NCBI GenBank assembly: GCA_026419115.1
Contig: JAOAAA010000016.1
Coordinates: 1-42,714, forward strand
Direction: 5' to 3'
DNA length: 42,714 nucleotides
From: Gemmataceae bacterium
Lineage (GTDB): Bacteria; Planctomycetota; Planctomycetia; Gemmatales; Gemmataceae
A model generated the notes under the pieces. It did not search any database. It was not told the origin of the DNA and was given only the letters and a program-made list of their open reading frames with translations. The translations under genes were made by a program, and so were the position numbers. Positions 42,053 to 42,714 of this stretch are shown one piece after another. The stretch's first letter is position 1, and every line of letters begins with the position of its first letter.

Positions 42053-42714
42053 TTATTGCTTCTTGTCCTTCTCTTTTGCTTTAGGAGCTGGAGCCGGCGC
42101 GGGAGGATTGGCTTTCGGGGCCGGAGCGGGCGCTGGTGCGGGTGCAGGATTCGCTTTAGGTGCGGGTGCAGGTGAAGGATTCACTTTTGGGGTGGGAGCT
42201 GGTGTCGGCGCAGGTGCAGGCGCAGGAGCCGGAGCGGGATTCGCTTTAGGAGCAGGCGCAGGCGCAGGAGCCGGAGCGGGATTCGCTTTAGGAGCAGGCG
42301 CTGGCGCTGGATTGGGCGCGGGCGCTGGAGCCGGATTCGTTTTGGGCGCCGGAGAAGGCGCAGGTGCGGGCGCTGGAGCCGGATTCGTTTTGGGCGCCGG
42401 ATTCGTTTTGGGCGCCGGAGCGGGATTCGCTTTAGGAGCAGGCGCTGGCGCTGGATTGGGAGCGGGCGCCGGAGCCGGATTCGTTTTGGGCGCCGGAGCC
42501 GGTGCAGGATTGATTTTCGGTGCTGGAGCCGGAGCGGGCGTGGGGTCGCTCTTGGGAGGAACAACCGCTGGGGGACCCGATTGAGGAATGATCCGTCCCG
42601 AGGGATCAAGACGTGGCCCCGGCGCTGGGAGAATCGGTCGGGGTTCCGGTTTCGTTTCCGCAGGAGGATTGACCTTCGGAGAAGGCGCTCCGGCCGAAGG
42701 GTTGTTCTTCGGAG
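42053..42714 (-). CDS. C-terminal part of a Pro/Ala/Asn/Lys-repeat protein (5' end outside window)
   Basis: The minus-strand frame is open from the window edge to TAA at 42053-42055, at least 219 residues. It begins with a less repetitive region (PKNNPSAGAPSPKVNPPAE; RPILPAPGPRLDPSGRIIPQ; PPAVVPPKSDPTP), then becomes a run of PAPAPAPKANPAP and PAPAPKTNPAP units, and ends in PKAKEKDKKQ. The regular Ala-Pro alternation with Lys-Ala-Asn or Lys-Thr-Asn spacers resembles cell-wall-spanning or extended stalk regions. No domain can be seen in this part. The opposite-strand open frame (GAGAGAG) is a shadow of the Pro-Ala codons. The next gene downstream is rdgB. Confidence 0.8.
   Translation of the reverse strand, partial: PKNNPSAGAPSPKVNPPAETKPEPRPILPAPGPRLDPSGRIIPQSGPPAVVPPKSDPTPAPAPAPKINPAPAPAPKTNPAPAPAPNPAPAPAPKANPAPAPKTNPAPKTNPAPAPAPAPSPAPKTNPAPAPAPNPAPAPAPKANPAPAPAPAPAPKANPAPAPAPAPAPTPAPTPKVNPSPAPAPKANPAPAPAPAPAPKANPPAPAPAPKAKEKDKKQ
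42080..42540 (-). repeat. Repeat DNA encoding the Pro/Ala-rich region
   Basis: Tandem units of about 12-48 bases encode alternating Pro-Ala pairs with Lys-Ala-Asn or Lys-Thr-Asn inserts. On the minus strand the typical units are GCGCCCGCTCCAGC-like. The array may expand by slippage. Confidence 0.75.

Noticed and set aside
42063-42584. Plus-strand frame coding for Gly-Ala repeats
   Set aside because: It is the complement of the Pro-Ala codons on the minus strand. The minus frame has a natural basic ending with a stop and non-repetitive upstream sequence.

Overview
The window looks like chromosomal DNA from a planctomycete, most likely close to Gemmataceae. This is inferred from family content and not proven. 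The markers are a DUF1559 pseudopilin-like protein, a secreted WD40 protein with a helical tail, a very large YCF48/LmbE-like/CBM9-like secreted protein, a CobA-HemD fusion, and a bacterial methenyl-tetrahydromethanopterin cyclohydrolase (Mch). No rRNA, CRISPR array, phage or transposase gene was seen. One tRNA is present, tRNA-Ser(GGA). Genes lie on both strands in short transcription units. Intergenic DNA is richer than usual in hairpins and decayed tandem repeats.

Region by region. 1-6.5 kb: the end of an unknown gene, a secreted protein, a convergent CobA-HemD fusion for tetrapyrroles, RNase Y, and a WD40 protein. 6.9-10 kb: an assembly ATPase (GspE/PilB type) and an inner-membrane platform protein (GspF/PilC type). 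10.1-16.9 kb (minus strand): a large multidomain secreted protein, a polysaccharide-type ABC exporter (permease and ATPase), Mch overlapping the ATPase gene by 17 bases, and further upstream an EF-hand protein. 17.1-21.6 kb (minus strand): the most interesting unit, running TusA-like, DsrE-like, TusA-like/core-MetE fusion, acyl-CoA-dehydrogenase-like flavoprotein, PhnD-like binding protein. 21.7-25.8 kb (plus strand): biotin synthase, glutamine-dependent NAD synthetase and TsaD, the last two overlapping. 25.9-32.6 kb: the DUF1559 protein, an RND efflux pump with its adaptor and two very small membrane proteins, and a divergent secreted rhodanese. 32.7-33.9 kb: an ECF sigma factor with a small putative anti-sigma protein, then tRNA-Ser. 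33.9-42.7 kb: a large RNase HII relative, Tex with an unusual Arg/Gly/Pro-rich tail, FtsH, a glycosylasparaginase-family hydrolase, RdgB, and the C-terminal part of a Pro/Ala/Lys/Asn-repeat protein cut by the window edge.

How the genes may work together. The 17.1-21.6 kb unit puts persulfide-carrier folds (TusA, DsrE) in the same unit as a zinc-site methionine-synthase core, a flavoprotein lacking the usual acyl-CoA dehydrogenase base, and a PhnD/SsuA-type ligand-binding protein with no signal peptide. This reads as a candidate organosulfur-uptake or sulfur-to-methionine system. It is the best candidate here for an undescribed pathway, but its function is inferred from domains and gene order only. 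About 6-15 kb away, the RND pump, a DUF2892-like protein and the rhodanese may form a second sulfur-related module. Several intergenic repeats appear to be decayed copies of the 3' end of the adjacent gene, spaced about 72-74 bases apart, which suggests local slippage or duplication at gene ends.
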